DNA of 64,000 nt from Dasyornis broadbenti (Eukaryota > Chordata > Aves > Passeriformes > Dasyornithidae): the NCBI GenBank assembly GCA_013397935.1, contig VZRN01006818.1, positions 1,137,012 through 1,201,011 of the forward strand, written 5' to 3'. How positions within the stretch are numbered: position 1 is the first letter of the stretch; every line of letters starts with the position of its first letter. The notes beneath the pieces were generated by a model. That model saw only the letters and a list, made by a program, of their open reading frames with translations, was not told where the DNA came from and did no database searches. A program made the position numbers and the translations under genes. Below are positions 1 to 12,475 of the stretch, in pieces.

Positions 1-3000
1 TCGTCGGTAAGAGGTGCTGGTTTGGTCCAGAGAGATCTTGTCTGGGCCTTTGGCCTTTCACTGTCATGCTGGGATCAAGCCGAGTGAAGTAAATTATTGG
101 AGAAAATAGTGCAGAGTTTGAAAGCAACTTAATGCTTCTGAGGTTTCAGGACTTCATCTCGGACAATAAATGTCATCCAGGCCTTAGCATAGATCTAAAC
201 CACACGTTTCTGCAAGTACAAGCAAAATCCCCACATTTACTAGAGTTTCTGGCAGTGGGCCTTTAAAATTCTGGTTTTAACATTGTTTAGCTGAAAAGTT
301 CTCCTGCTCTTGGCAGAGTGAATGGACTTGGTGAAAATTTTGGTTCCATTGTCACGAGTGTGGATTATATCCTGATTTCACTGGAACCTAAATTTGACCT
401 TTCATTTAGAAACTCCTTCTTTCAGCCACACAAAAATGCATAAGATCACAACGAAGAAATACTGTACTAGATACCAGCCCTATTTTGTTTTTAATAAAAC
501 TCCCTAGGTCTGCTCATAGATGATTACAGATAAATTCAGTTACAAAAAATGTGTGGTTTTACAAGGAGAAGGTAAAATGGGAAAGAATGAAACATTAAAT
601 CTTACTTCTTTGATTAAAAAGATATTTCAAAAATTTTTGGCTCCAGAAGAGTTTTAAAGTTTCAAATACAAGATGATAGGCTTCTGAACATGTTAGCATT
701 GTGCAAGGCTTTATCCCAGGCTTTTTGTCACTTTCTGGGCTTGTTAGCCTCAGAGAGGGTATGTGCACCCACCCATCTACTACGCTTCCATTGCTTGGGG
801 ATCAGTGGCCTCCTAGACACCTGCTCCTACAGTGCAAATAGTTGTTGTGATCTTTCCAATTAAAGGCTGCAAACCCTCCCAAAACCTGGAAATATAGACA
901 ATAAATATGGCTATACTAAGTTTCTAGCAAACTTATTTCTTTAAACATGCCTTTGTTCCAAAACCTGACTTTTATGAACAGTTAAGTGCATTATTCACAG
1001 CTTAGTGCCTACTTATTGTATTAGACCTGCGAAACTGGTGTGTGTGACTACAAGTTTCAGGTCAAATAGAGAGGGGAAATTAAAGCTACATATCACAAAT
1101 CTCACAATACTGCACCACTACCAAGACTTCCTTCACATTCCATGCCTGTCTCTCTAACACACTTTACAGGAGTTGAATGCTACATAGATGAACAGTGTTA
1201 CTCAGGAAACTCTACTAACAGGTTTTCTGCTGTGCAAACTATGCGGGGATCATAAATCTCTATTCACTGCTGAGTAGGTCATCCATTAACAGAAGAGATG
1301 ATACTCAGGTTTGACAGAGACATGTTTTTAGCAGACAGACACTAAGATAAAGGTGGTTATATTAGGTCAAGGTACTGAGAGTTTGTCAAGCCCACATCAA
1401 GTCAGAAATACTCATTTTCCAACCTATACTTTGTTTCTCTGAATGGCATTTATAAGAATGTTTCCAGAGCAAAAGAGCTGGAGATTTGTCTCAATATCAT
1501 TGCACAAGACTGTACCTAGTGATTACATGCAATGTAAGCATGATACTGATAATTTTTACTGTTTTGCTCCATCAGATAGAAGTAATCTAGGGCTAGTCTG
1601 TGTCTTTTTTTGTTTCATTCCCCAAATTAGTCCATATTGATGTTTTTATAGATAATATACCTAACAAGGTTGTTGCAATTTCCTTTGTTTCAACAAACCT
1701 AGTTAAGTCAGTAGAGAATTTTATTTACATCTAGTAGGCAAAAAATACCCTTCAAACAAATTTAGGAGTCCTAAGGTTTCTAGTTTAATTGGCATCTAGT
1801 CTGATCTTGTTTGCTTTATTCTAAGAATATTGTGGTCTTCAAACTAACCAATACTTGAAGACTATCCTTCCAAAGCAAAAAAAAATGCCACTGGGAAGGC
1901 TGATTGAGGAAAGTAACATTTTTGCCCTGTGATTCAGCAGGAGCTCAGCTTGGAACTGAACTCTCAGTAAAGAAAATTAAGACTGTTGTCACAAGAAACC
2001 TTCATTTGCTCTCACTAGACACACAGCTTTCTTTAAAACTAAGAATGGCAAGGGTTTCTAGCATATTCTCTGCTACCATACAGATTTCTGTAAAAGTGCT
2101 TGAAGGTTAACAGATAGCTTTCTGAATGTTGAATTCATTGAAGACTGAACGGCTTCTGAAAAGTACTCAAAAACCTAACTGGAACATGATCCATTGTGTT
2201 GCCAAATGCAGCTGTTTTCTGTTCATTCCTTGCTGTTGTGATGGCGACTTTACCTGCAGACTTAGCCTCTTCCTCCATGGCAAAAGAAATGCTCTGAGTA
2301 AGTCAAAGGCTCAAGATTTTAATCCTGGGAAATTGATCATGATTTGTATTCTGCAAGATAAATTTTAAACAAAAAACCAGGGGGCTTGCAGCACAATCTT
2401 CTTCAGGAAAACTGTCAGTTTGGAATTGTAGCTGCTCATAGTCAAACTGTGGTTGTCTGCCAGGTTTTGTGAAGAGTTGCTCTAGCCATTAGAGTTGCAA
2501 AAATCAATATAAGCAAAAAAAGTCAAGCATTTAAAATAAATTCCTCATGCAGGATAAGGGTTAAAGCACTGCTAAAAAAAGAGGTCTGTTTATTTGTAGA
2601 GGATTCAGCTGCCTTGTTAAAAAGCACATAAAACATTTACATAGATATGAACAGCTGCCTCCTGCAATCTGTCTCCAAGTTCAAAGTATCTGCAATGCAC
2701 CCTTTGACTGACACTGTTTAGTGGATAGGCCTTCCCAGAGAGCCACAAGACTTAGACACTGCAGATCCCAACCTTTAAATTAACAGCTATGGGAACCAAG
2801 CATGGGGAAAAGCCCATGCACTGAGTGAGGGACTATTAAAAGCTGGGGTCACCAGGCAGGCAAGTAGACCCACCATTCATTTGCCATTCCTGTGAAGGAA
2901 ATGTCGCCTGAAGGCAGTCAGGAGCATACAAAGTAGACTTCTGAAAAAGGCCTGGTTAGCTTTCTATTGGTCTGGCTTTTGGGTTACCAGAGCAAAACCA

Positions 3001-3364
3001 AGTGAAGAATTGCCCCAAACTGCCTTCAAAATGGATTACAAGCCTGAAATTAGGATTCTGAAAAGGCTGTAGTACCAAGAGACCAAGTGAGACTAAGGGC
3101 AAACTCCTACTCTGGAAAACAAAAAATTAAGAAAGCAGCCATAAGAGACAGAAATTCAAAATTAGCCCTCAAGATTCAGTTTGCAAAAGCCCAGTTCAGT
3201 GTCTAGAAATGTCTGTAAGTGGCCAGGAAACAAAGAGCTTTAAGGTTATGCCCTAAGTTGTCCTTTGCTTATTAACTGGAAGCGTATCCAGATTCTGGTA
3301 TTTGTATACACAGGAAGTCACGTCTGGCCATCCCTGTCATCCTGCATTTCTTTCTGTGATGGTG
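1..3364. other. host DNA without a recognisable gene
   Basis: AT-rich sequence with no repeat I recognise. Open frames reach 80 codons at most (2126-2368 on the plus strand), which is ordinary for chance at this base composition. I saw no convincing splice-site pair, CpG-rich promoter or RNA gene. It could be intergenic or intronic. Confidence 0.6.
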
Positions 3365-3957
3365 TGTCGTGGTTTAACCACAGTCAGCAGCTGAGCACCA
3401 ACAGCTGCTCTCTCAGTCCTCCCCAGTGGGGCTGGGGAGAGAATCCGAAAGGTAAAAGTGAGAAAACACGTAGGTTGAGCTAAAGACAGTTTAATAGGGA
3501 AAGCAAAAGCTGTGCACACAAGCGAAGCAAACCAAGGAATTCACTCACCACTTCCCAGGGGCAGGCAGGTGTTCAACCATCTCTAGGAACGCAGAGTTCC
3601 ATCAGCGCGTAACTGTGACTCGGGAAGACAAAGGCCATCACTCCGAACATCCTGCCCTTCCTCCTTCTTTCCCCAGCCTTACATGCTGAGCATGAAATCA
3701 CATGGTGTGAGATATCCCTGGGGTCAGCTAGGGGCAGCTGTCGTGGCTATATCCCCACCCAGGTCCTCTTGCAGCCCCAGTCCACTCACAGGTAGGTTGC
3801 CCTGAGAAGGAGAAAATGCCTCAACTCTATGTAAGCACTGCTCAGCAGTAACAAAAATATGCCTGTTATCAACAATGTTTCCAGCACAAATCCAGAACAT
3901 AGGCACATACAAGCTATTATGGAGAAAATTAACTCCATCCCAGCCAAAACCAGCACA
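3365..3957 (-). mobile_element. solo LTR of an old avian endogenous retrovirus (ERVL-like)
   Basis: On the plus strand the element begins TGTCGTGGTTTAACC and ends CCAGCACA, so on its own (minus) strand it has TGT...ACA ends. I recognise it as the roughly 600-bp LTR that is very common in neoavian birds, whose sense strand opens TGTGCTGGTTTTGGCTGGG; assignment to ERVL is from memory of that family. No gag, pol or env sequence adjoins it, so it is a solo LTR left by recombination between two LTRs. A minus-strand ATTAAA lies in the expected place near the element's 3' part. The flanking five bases (TGGTG and TGGAA) match only partly, as expected for an old insertion. Open frames inside it (for example 3337-3519 and 3724-3912, minus) are not genes. 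The exact ends could be off by a few bases. Confidence 0.88.
3490..3495 (-). promoter_or_regulatory. LTR polyadenylation signal ATTAAA
   Basis: TTTAAT on the plus strand reads ATTAAA on the LTR's sense strand, about 125 bases before the element's 3' end, where an R-region polyadenylation signal is expected. The place where this family carries a TATA box, near 3676-3685, reads CATGTAAGG on the minus strand here. From memory of the family the usual form is closer to CATATAAAG, so the TATA box seems to have decayed. Confidence 0.55.
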
Positions 3958-6900
3958 TGGAAGTTGACTGTGCTATTCAGGTAGTATTGCAGAGGAGCTT
4001 GTACAGCAAAATGTCACCAGAGGAAGAAACATATTGCCCTTTACCTTTTGCCTCCTTCCTTGGATCCTTTGCTGACCTGGTGGCCAGCAATCAGGTCCTT
4101 CAGAATGCAGAGTTCAATCATTCCCCTGAAGATGTGTTAACACACAGCTTCCCAGCCTGTCTGGATTTCAAGGCAGTGAAGAAAACGGGCGTTTGAAGGC
4201 TGTGTCAGCCTTTTCATGTTTATAACCTTCTGGAAGGAACATACCAGAACAACATGGTGAAAGCTCCTGTCTTTCCCCATTGAGTCACATTGACCAGACT
4301 TTCAACATGTTCAAGGCACAATAAAAATCGGTGTGAGACAGTTTAAGCAGAGCCTCAGTCAGCAGATCTCTAATTAAATCTGAAGGATTAAAGTCATTAG
4401 GGCATAAATCCACAGAACCATTCAGTTTTGTCATCAGCAGAATAAGAAAAATCTAGAACTGAGCTTCCTCGCATTATACCTACTCAGTGGAATTGTGTAA
4501 TCTCAGACTTTATAGACCTGAAAGAGAGCTAATACCGGTTTTGCACTTCTACAGATACTGCTTCAGTGTTTTTGCTTTAAGCAGATAATCAGTAGTTTTA
4601 CCTCTCAGTTCTCTTATTTCAGAGATGTTAAACATAACATTTATGGAATAAAGGTAATAAAGCTTCTTTTTATGACAAAATTTATTTTAGTAGCTATCAT
4701 TAACAAACATGTTCTAAAGCAGTTTAAAATTAATTGGTTTTGAAACTGTATGTAATTTTTCTCAGGGTGATCATTTTGAAGAGCCTATTAATATGCAATA
4801 TTGGTGATTGATGCAGAATACTCATGCAACCATTATGTAAAGAAAACACCTCTCAAATAAATTTTACTGAAAATATTGTGGCAGCTGCATTCTCACCAGC
4901 TTGGTAGTTCAGGGTCCTATCATCACAATTATTTTACCGCTGCATTCCTAAGAAATAGGATCCAGTCTTTATCAGGCTTGAGAAGGTACAGGTGCCAGCT
5001 AGTCTTATAGATGCTTATATACATTCATTTTTCCAGTGTCTACAGGATCCTCTGTGAGACTCTTCTCTCCATATAAAGCCCAATGCTCTCTGGAAGAAAG
5101 CTGGCTAAAAATATTTTAATCAAAATACTTTTTCATTAGAATGCCAAATTAAGGGTGTTGAAGGTTGCAGATGTAACACTGTCTTTTACCTGAGCTGTGG
5201 ACTGCAACGTGTTCAACATAAAGAAGAAATAAAGAGCATATTCCCTACCTATTTCCAGTGTGTCTTCTCTTATCATGTGTCCTATCTCTATCTGAGCCAG
5301 CAACAAGCTGGCAGTGCTGACAGCACAGGCGCTTGTCTGTTCAGGCCTCTCCAGAGAGAAAGCAAAATAAATAGTGGTATTGAGAAAGGCGGAGAAGAAT
5401 CAGGCATTGACAGTCAGAGAGAAGAAAGCTGAAACACAGGTCAGGGAGGTAGGTGGATTTTGGAGCTGTCTGTAGGGTAACGTGAGCATGTGAAAGTAGA
5501 ATCCAAACAGTGATGAGCAACAGTTCTGTGTCTGAGGCATGGGCAAGAGATGCCCTGGTGCCTCAACCTTAGTTTCACACACTGATGAGGTAAATTTGGG
5601 GCTGAAGAAGACCAACAGAAGAAAAGAGAAAAAGAGGGAATGATCAATGATACTTAGATGGTACACTGAGTATCTGGGCTGCTGATTTCGTGGTGGGTCT
5701 GTTTGGTTTTTTAAACGCATGTGGGTACAGACTGATAGCAGCCCTGGATCAAATATAGCCTGACTTTTGTGTAGGTATCCAAGTTGCTGTAAGTTCAATT
5801 GTATCATGGCAAGTACTTAGACAAGGAGAACTTACTGACGTTAATGACTGCAGCTTCAGGGCCCTTTGAGGTATTCTTGCTTTATACTTTAATCTAGTAC
5901 AGTTTATAATTTTTGCTCCAAACAAGTTCTCTACCTGGCAGTTTTAAGCACTTCCCTCATATTTAGCAGCTCTATATCATACAACATTTTACTTGTTCCT
6001 TTTATGACCAGAGGAAAATTTGCATGCTTCTAAGATAAAGAAAGATAAATAAGCAATAAATTTTAGGGCATAGGAGCTACTAACAAACTGGCTAACATGA
6101 CATGAGAGGAAAAGCATTTCCGTGAGATATGGCCAAGCTATAAGCCAAAGTGTGTAATTTTATGTCTAGTGAATAAACATCCTTAATGGTTTCTGGGTAA
6201 GTTTTGCCATTACATTGCTTATGCTTGATTTGCCAATAACATGATTAGTAAACCATGTGAAATGTCTTTTTTGGACTACAAAAAATAGGTTTTCTATTTT
6301 AATTTTCTGACAGCTGTACAGGGAAGAACAAAGGTGATTCCAGCTGTGTGCCTAGATCCAGATCCCATTCAGATTGAGCAGAGGAGTAAAGAAAATTTGA
6401 AACAGAATTCTACAGCTAGAATCCAGCACATAAAATTCACCTGAAACTTTCTTAGACTTCTAAGAGCAATTATATATGAACCTTTCCAAAAGGAAAGAAG
6501 AAAAAGCTTTTCCTTGCATTTCTCCAAAACTAAAACCAAAATCTTCTAAGAGCTGATTGTTATGGAAGGCTTCCCTCAGTGTTTGATTCCAGTGGCCTTT
6601 CCTGAATGCTTGTGTCATTTACTGAAAAGTAAATGGCACTATTTCATACTGGTTGTGTTATATACTGTGTACATGTTACATATGTCATCCAGGGGAGCCA
6701 CGGGAATTACCAGGAGACCATGGATAAGGAAGGATGTAGTACACGTATAAATGCAACAGCAACTCCACAACAAGCCTTCAAACATTGCACTAGTTAATGC
6801 TATTACAACCGCAGGAATGGCAGTAAAATATGTGGTCTAAAGTCACATTTTTGCTTAAATTCGTAGGTAGTTCAAAGCTTGAATAAATTGGGTATGCTGT

Positions 6901-7181
6901 ATGAAAGTAAGTTCTTTAACATAATGGAATTTGTGTTTAAATTGTCGGCTGTTGCTTTATTTCAGTCCTTCAGATGCCCTGTCTACAATGTAACAAGAGA
7001 GTCATAATATATTTGTATGCCACTCCTTGTGAGAATCGTGATTTTCTCTAAATTCTTTTCCCCTCAGCAGTATGGGTCATCACTTTCTTATTATCTCAAG
7101 TGAGTTCTAGGAAATGCTTGTCCCTGTTTTGAACAAGGCAACATCCTTCTTCTGCTTCTGTCACTATCAACACCACTGCCA
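3958..7181. other. host DNA without a recognisable gene
   Basis: AT-rich DNA. It contains one of the longest ATG-initiated open frames of the window (5400-5807, minus, 135 codons). That frame has no recognisable domain and is of a length expected by chance. A TGATTGAT motif at 4805-4812 lies in a TAAT/ATGCAA-rich stretch (4680-4860) that resembles homeodomain-binding sequence. I recognise no transposon and no RNA gene. Confidence 0.55.
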
Positions 7182-7225
7182 CTCTCTTTAACTGGATCTC
7201 TGACAGGAGATTCAGTTAAAGAGAG
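7182..7225. repeat. inverted repeat with 19-bp arms and a 6-base loop
   Basis: The left arm is 7182-7200 and the right arm 7207-7225, separated by TGACAG. The right arm is the reverse complement of the left except at one position. In a plus-strand transcript that position would be a G-U wobble, so the RNA could form an uninterrupted 19-bp stem. The flanks do not extend the pairing. I see no target-site duplication or terminal-repeat features to mark it as a known miniature transposon, and the stem and loop are shorter than usual for a microRNA precursor. Confidence 0.8.
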
Positions 7226-8790
7226 ATGACCTGATTTTCCCCAGGAGGCTGAGTCTGTTACTTGGGGGGACAAGCGTATCCCTACAGCTGACACAGAGCA
7301 CACCTATTCATCACCTGCCTATTGCAAGAAAAGTAATTAAACTGTCTATTAAAGTAGTACTTTTGATTAATATTTCAATGTATTTCTGTGAATATTCACG
7401 TTTGTACTGATGTTATTTATTAATTCCTTGAAGATATTAAGATGAGTAGATGAGATGAACTGCCATTTTCAGTTCCTAAACAGTGCTATGTCTTCAGCCC
7501 TTGTAGGGGTACAGCTGCTGCTGGAGTGTGACTTAGAGTAGTGCCCTTTTAATAGAGCCTCCCCTTCAGCTATTTCATTATCACCTTGTGCATTACACAT
7601 ATTTCCAGTTTACGGAACTAGCTACCTTACCAACAGGAATCAGAAGCTTTGTACAGAAGTCTGTTCTGGCCCACTCACTAGAAGAACTTCAAATTTTAAG
7701 GTGAGCTATAGAAGATAATGAAATCAGCAACTAGAAAAGACAAGTTGCTCAAAATGTTCTTTCATGAAATTTAGATCTGTAAAGCTGCCACCTTATGTAC
7801 TCAAGCAAAAAGATAACCATGGCCCAAATTAATTTTGCATTAACAAAAGAACCTAACACAACAAATAATTAAGTCTTTTGAATTTGTATTCTGCTTGCCT
7901 AGCTGTTAGTAGGGGGGCTTTAGAAGATTTTTTCAAACTGTGAATTGCTACAGCTTTCAAACTCTCAGAAGGAAGCCTAGGATAGCACACTGAAAATAGG
8001 AGAGTTAAATCTGACAAACTGAAACACTAAGAGCTGGTAATGCAAGAGGTGTGCAAGAATTTACCTGGTAATTGCATAAGCAGATTTGATCAGCCAACTC
8101 ACAAGTTATTTGGCATTTGGAACAAGTTCAGAAATGAGAAAGGCAAGTAAGTGGAGTGTAATCCCAAATTCAGGATGTGTCCCAATACTTCAGTGCTGTC
8201 TCAGTGTTGTCTCAGTAAGGCCTTAAAACTAAAGCTTAAATTAGACCCTCTTAGCTGGAGATGTGACTGACAACTCACAAGCATAAATGATGTAAAGAAA
8301 TTCATTGCCAGTGAATGATTCTGAACAAGATACTGGTGACATGGCTTGCATACAAGAAATCTAGGAAAGACTACCTGAAATACTGAGAAATCTCCATCTC
8401 AGCTTCTTCCTGTTCTCTAGGACTGGCAACAATTAATCTGAGAACACCATACAGCTTTTCATAGTTCACATGCCAGGCTCATATGTCATTCAACAGTGTC
8501 ATCAGAAAGAGCATTCAAGGATGCGTTCAAGCACCCTGTTCACATCAGCATTCAAATTGTTTGCATCTTTGGTGTTTCCTGTGGTGAAATCACGTTTGTC
8601 ATGACTGCATTGCAAGACAGAAATTTAGGTCACTACATCAGTGATGTGCAGCATTAAAGGGTACTGCTGAAGTGCTAGAAAGGAGAATATCGCAAGTCCA
8701 CATGTACGGTTTGGAAAATCTGTCTTTAGCAAGGCACTGGGGCCTATTTATTACAGTATTCTGTTTTCATATCAAACTGCAGGCTGTTCA
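7226..8790. other. host DNA without a recognisable gene
   Basis: AT-rich DNA with only short open frames. No repeat or RNA gene recognised. Confidence 0.55.
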
Positions 8791-8843
8791 CTGGGAGATA
8801 TGAAGTTCTGATGTTCCCCAATTCTACATTTCTATGATCCTAT
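8791..8843 (+). mobile_element. possible decayed CR1 3' tail
   Basis: The stretch running from GGGAGATATGAAG to TTTCTATGATCCTAT resembles the last 50 bases of CR1, where a GATGATCTC...GGTCCCTTCCAAC segment is followed by ATTCTATGATTCTAT. The match is partial and nothing upstream is clearly CR1, so chance similarity is possible. Compare the clear copies at 58419-58973 and 46065-46193. Confidence 0.3.
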
Positions 8844-10782
8844 ACTAAAATATTCTGATGCTTGAACATTATAATCAATTACTTTCACATAATTTTTGAT
8901 TATTTTTATCACAAAGATTTCTGGAAACTTTTAGCTTTGTATTATACTAGAATAGGCTAATATTAGGACATTTCATTTTCCATGGATAACTACAGACTTA
9001 AAAATTTTGCTTTTATGACATTTTGTGTTACTACTTTCCGTATCATACTCTTTCATTATTTGTTTAGAAAAATGTGTATTAGTAGAGAAAATTGGTTTTA
9101 CAGAAATATGTAAGAGAGATCTTTATTTGCAGGAATGCAACATACAAATAGTGGGTTGTAAATCAGTTATTTTTGCTCTTATACAAGAGTCGTATCTTGC
9201 CCTTCTTGTTTTTTTTAGGATATAAGAATCTTATGCCAAGAAAATGTGATAGGGAATAGATTTTAAAAGGCTACAGGAACAAAGCTTTTTGCCAAACTTA
9301 GTGATAAGAGCCAGACACAAGTTTTCAAAGGCTTTACAACTTTGGAGCATCTATTCAAGTTTAAAACACTGAGATCTTAACTACTAATGGAAGATTACTC
9401 TGAAGTTACTATACTTTCTGGAGAATCTAGGAGTATTTGGACTTAAACCAGAATTTTCAGTTTTAGTTCTTTTCAGCAGAACCACAACAGCCTGAAACAG
9501 GGAAAATGTGGAGCTTAACGCATCCTAGGAATATCATGTTGCAATGATAAAGGCCATGTAACCATTAAGATAAAGTACAATTATGAGTCTGGTGAATATA
9601 TAGAAACTAACTGCATATTCATGAGCTTCCCAAGGAGGTACTGAACTACTGAAGGAAGGGAAAACAACAAAAAAAGGCCAGGCTATAGGATCAATACGAG
9701 CTTTCCAATCCCAAAATATTGTGAGAAGAAAAGTTATAGAGACTCCAGAGCTAACACCTTCTCTTTGCTCAACATGTTTCTACAAGGAAGGCAGGAAATC
9801 AGAAGAGAGGACAGCTACAGAGCATCAAGATGAGCCAGACACCTAAAATGGCACTATTTCTTCAGCTCAGAGGCATCGGTTAGACTGCAACATTCCAGGT
9901 GAGTTTGCCATAACACAGTACAGATTTTAGGCTAAAGAACTCCCTTTAATAGTGGTAGTGTGATGTAAAAAATGCCACTTAATAGTTTCTGTATAAGTAG
10001 CAAAGCCCATTAATGAATTTATATCTTGAAAGCTGATACAAACTAGCCTCAGTAGAAATTCTTAGCAACAATTAGTTTCATAAACAGTACATATTTTAAT
10101 GTCTCCTTTGGAGGACTGCTTCACTAGATGTGTTCCATAGATGCCTTGGAGAATACTAGTTATAACTGACAAATGACAGGTGTGCCTGAACAGCCATTCA
10201 GAGGGGTCAATAAAATTTGGTCTGCACTTTCTTGCTTCTCTGATTGATGGTGATGCATGTGCTTGAATAGAATTACTCTGCACTACATTAAAACATCCTT
10301 ACCCACCCGACAACCTTAATAAAGTTCCTATTAAAATCAACAGAGAAAAACTCTAGATAAATTCAGAAAATACAGTAAGCACTGGCTTAGCCTTCATAAA
10401 TTTTAGCTTCTATGGTTGTACTGTAGATGTTTTACTGTAGACAGAGAGCCAAATTAGTATTGGCTTGTAGATTAATTAAGCAATACAGACTTCCACAGCA
10501 TCATTATGCACTTTTATGTTCACAGGCTTTAGTTCATCAGAATGCAAGAACTTTGATTTTAAAGTGCATGATGCAAAATTGTTGCCTGATTGCTCTGCAT
10601 GAAGAGGAAAATTCTCTCTCCCATTACCAGGTTCACTTAGCAACAAAAGCTTTTCTCTGAAAGGATTCAATTTATCTGCAGAATCTGCTGTAGTAGGAGT
10701 AAACATAGATAAAAATTATATTGGACTATACAGATCTCTTTAGACTTTCTGGAACCAAATGATAAGACATCCACCGAGGAGC
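8844..10782. other. host DNA without a recognisable gene
   Basis: AT-rich DNA with open frames no longer than 77 codons and no recognisable repeat. TAAT-rich patches occur around 8860-8960. Confidence 0.55.
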
Positions 10783-10803
10783 TATTGTGCATATTGCACA
10801 ATA
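10783..10803. repeat. 21-bp palindrome with a 3-base centre
   Basis: TATTGTGCA (10783-10791) and TGCACAATA (10795-10803) are exact reverse complements around TAT. The right half contains ATTGCACAAT, one base from the consensus C/EBP site ATTGCGCAAT. A further TATTGTG follows directly. The palindrome is seen directly; any transcription-factor role is inference. Confidence 0.75.
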
Positions 10804-11206
10804 TTGTGAACCAAGCAGATTCACAGGGCAATAGGAAGAAACAGAATACGATTTAATACAAGCTAAAGTCTTAGTGGTTTTGTTTCACTTCCAAGAATGT
10901 GAATTGAATTTTTTCCTAAATGCATTGGGATCTATGGATACAGAAAGAACTTTTGCGTAACAGGTGATTGCACAAGATACAAAGCTGGGCAGACTGAGCC
11001 TTCCCATGTATGTGCTATCTAATATCTCCTGAGGAACACTACAGATTTCCTATGATACTGTGATCATATCCAAATGTTTTTTATGAGAACTTGAGGGAAT
11101 TAATTTCCTCAAACAAAATTTAAAAATGTGTACAACCATTAAAAGAAATTCATGTAACATTTTCCCCTTGCTTCGTTTTCATAGATTTCTTATCTTTCTA
11201 GGTGTG

Positions 11207-11255
11207 TAAAAAGGAAAAAAAAACCAACCAAATGCAAAAAAAACCCCCAAAAAAC
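11207..11255. repeat. A-rich low-complexity tract
   Basis: A patchy run of A with short C interruptions (AAAAAGGAAAAAAAAACC, then A-runs and a CCCCC). The open frame across it (11202-11387, plus) is lysine and asparagine low-complexity reading and is not a gene. Confidence 0.8.
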
Positions 11256-12002
11256 TATACAAGGACTTGGAACAACTTGTTTGTGTATTGCAAATGTCAC
11301 AGGAGAGGCCTCCTGCACTTTGCAGAAGAATATGTGAAACAGACCAAGAGTCTTGGTTTGTCATCTCGTTTATCATTTGTGCACTGAATCAAGACAGCAG
11401 TGGGACAGGTGTCTAAATGCTCCTGAAGAACAGAGATGCTTTCCCAAGTTAGGAGCTCTGCTACCCAGCCCCTACAGAAATGCTGTTTATTTTCTAAACC
11501 AACACTGTGCAGTAGATAAGAAGCACTGTAGAGATGAAACACTTTTCTAGAGATGAAATTGCTTAGAGATATGAACTATTTGCCAGAATGGCACATGGCT
11601 AACATTTTGGGGACTGAGACATATTTAGAAGTATAATGTCCCAATTCTTTTCTTGTGTCTAATACTTTAACTCAAATGTCACTTGCATAAGTAAGTGAAA
11701 TCTATCCTGCTTGTACTGTGCATTTTGCAGAATTCAAGCTTTGACTTACAAATAAAAAATACCTAGGTTTTGTAGGTATGAGGATGTATCCTATTCAGGC
11801 ATGGGAACTACCTTACAAACTGAATCTGGAGACAGTGCATAACTGTGCATCTCAGAGAAGAGAGTTGCTCTTTAAAGACTCCAAATCTGGAGCCCGTTTA
11901 TGACTTCAAGGGGCAATATACTTGTATATAACTCTTTTACTAAAGGATAACAAGCTGTGTCTGTTGAAAACTATTTTAGGGAGGGAATAAACTATGCTAC
12001 AG

Positions 12003-12085
12003 CAAAGGAAATACAGGAGTGACAGGAGAAGAGACAAGAAACAGGAAGGAGGGAAGCAAAGAGAATAGAAGAAATGAGGAAAGAT
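12003..12085. repeat. purine-rich (GA) tract
   Basis: About 80 bases that are almost all A and G on the plus strand, with GGAAGGAGGGAAG near the middle. The minus strand is the matching pyrimidine tract and produces leucine/serine/phenylalanine-rich open frames at 11906-12185 that are composition artefacts. Confidence 0.7.
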
Positions 12086-12460
12086 CAAACTCCATTAAGA
12101 CAACACTGCCCATAATGATGAAATATCTGGGAGTTTGGCTGTAATGGTCAAATGACAGGGAGGTAAGATTTGTAAGTGAAATCACTACTAATGATTTGTA
12201 TCAGTTGCTTTAATGAATCTTAATACCTTTGCCTGCCAATGTGGCCTCTGCTACTGACAATCACCAAAGTGTTCTGTCAGAAAGTTTGGTTGTCTTGGGG
12301 TTTTGCCTATTTTCTTTGGTTTGTTGGAAGTATATCAGAAATGTTCACTCCTAATTTTTCAGGATTTCATGGAAAATCCTTTAATCTAAGCCCCTCAATT
12401 TTTTCATTTTCCCGTGAAAGATTTAACACTGCACCAGCAGAAAACATCATTGAAAATTAA

Positions 12461-12475
12461 TTTTTTTTTTTTTTT
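12461..12475. repeat. T15 homopolymer
   Basis: Fifteen consecutive T on the plus strand. No transposon body adjoins it, so it cannot be read as a retroposon tail. Confidence 0.95.
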
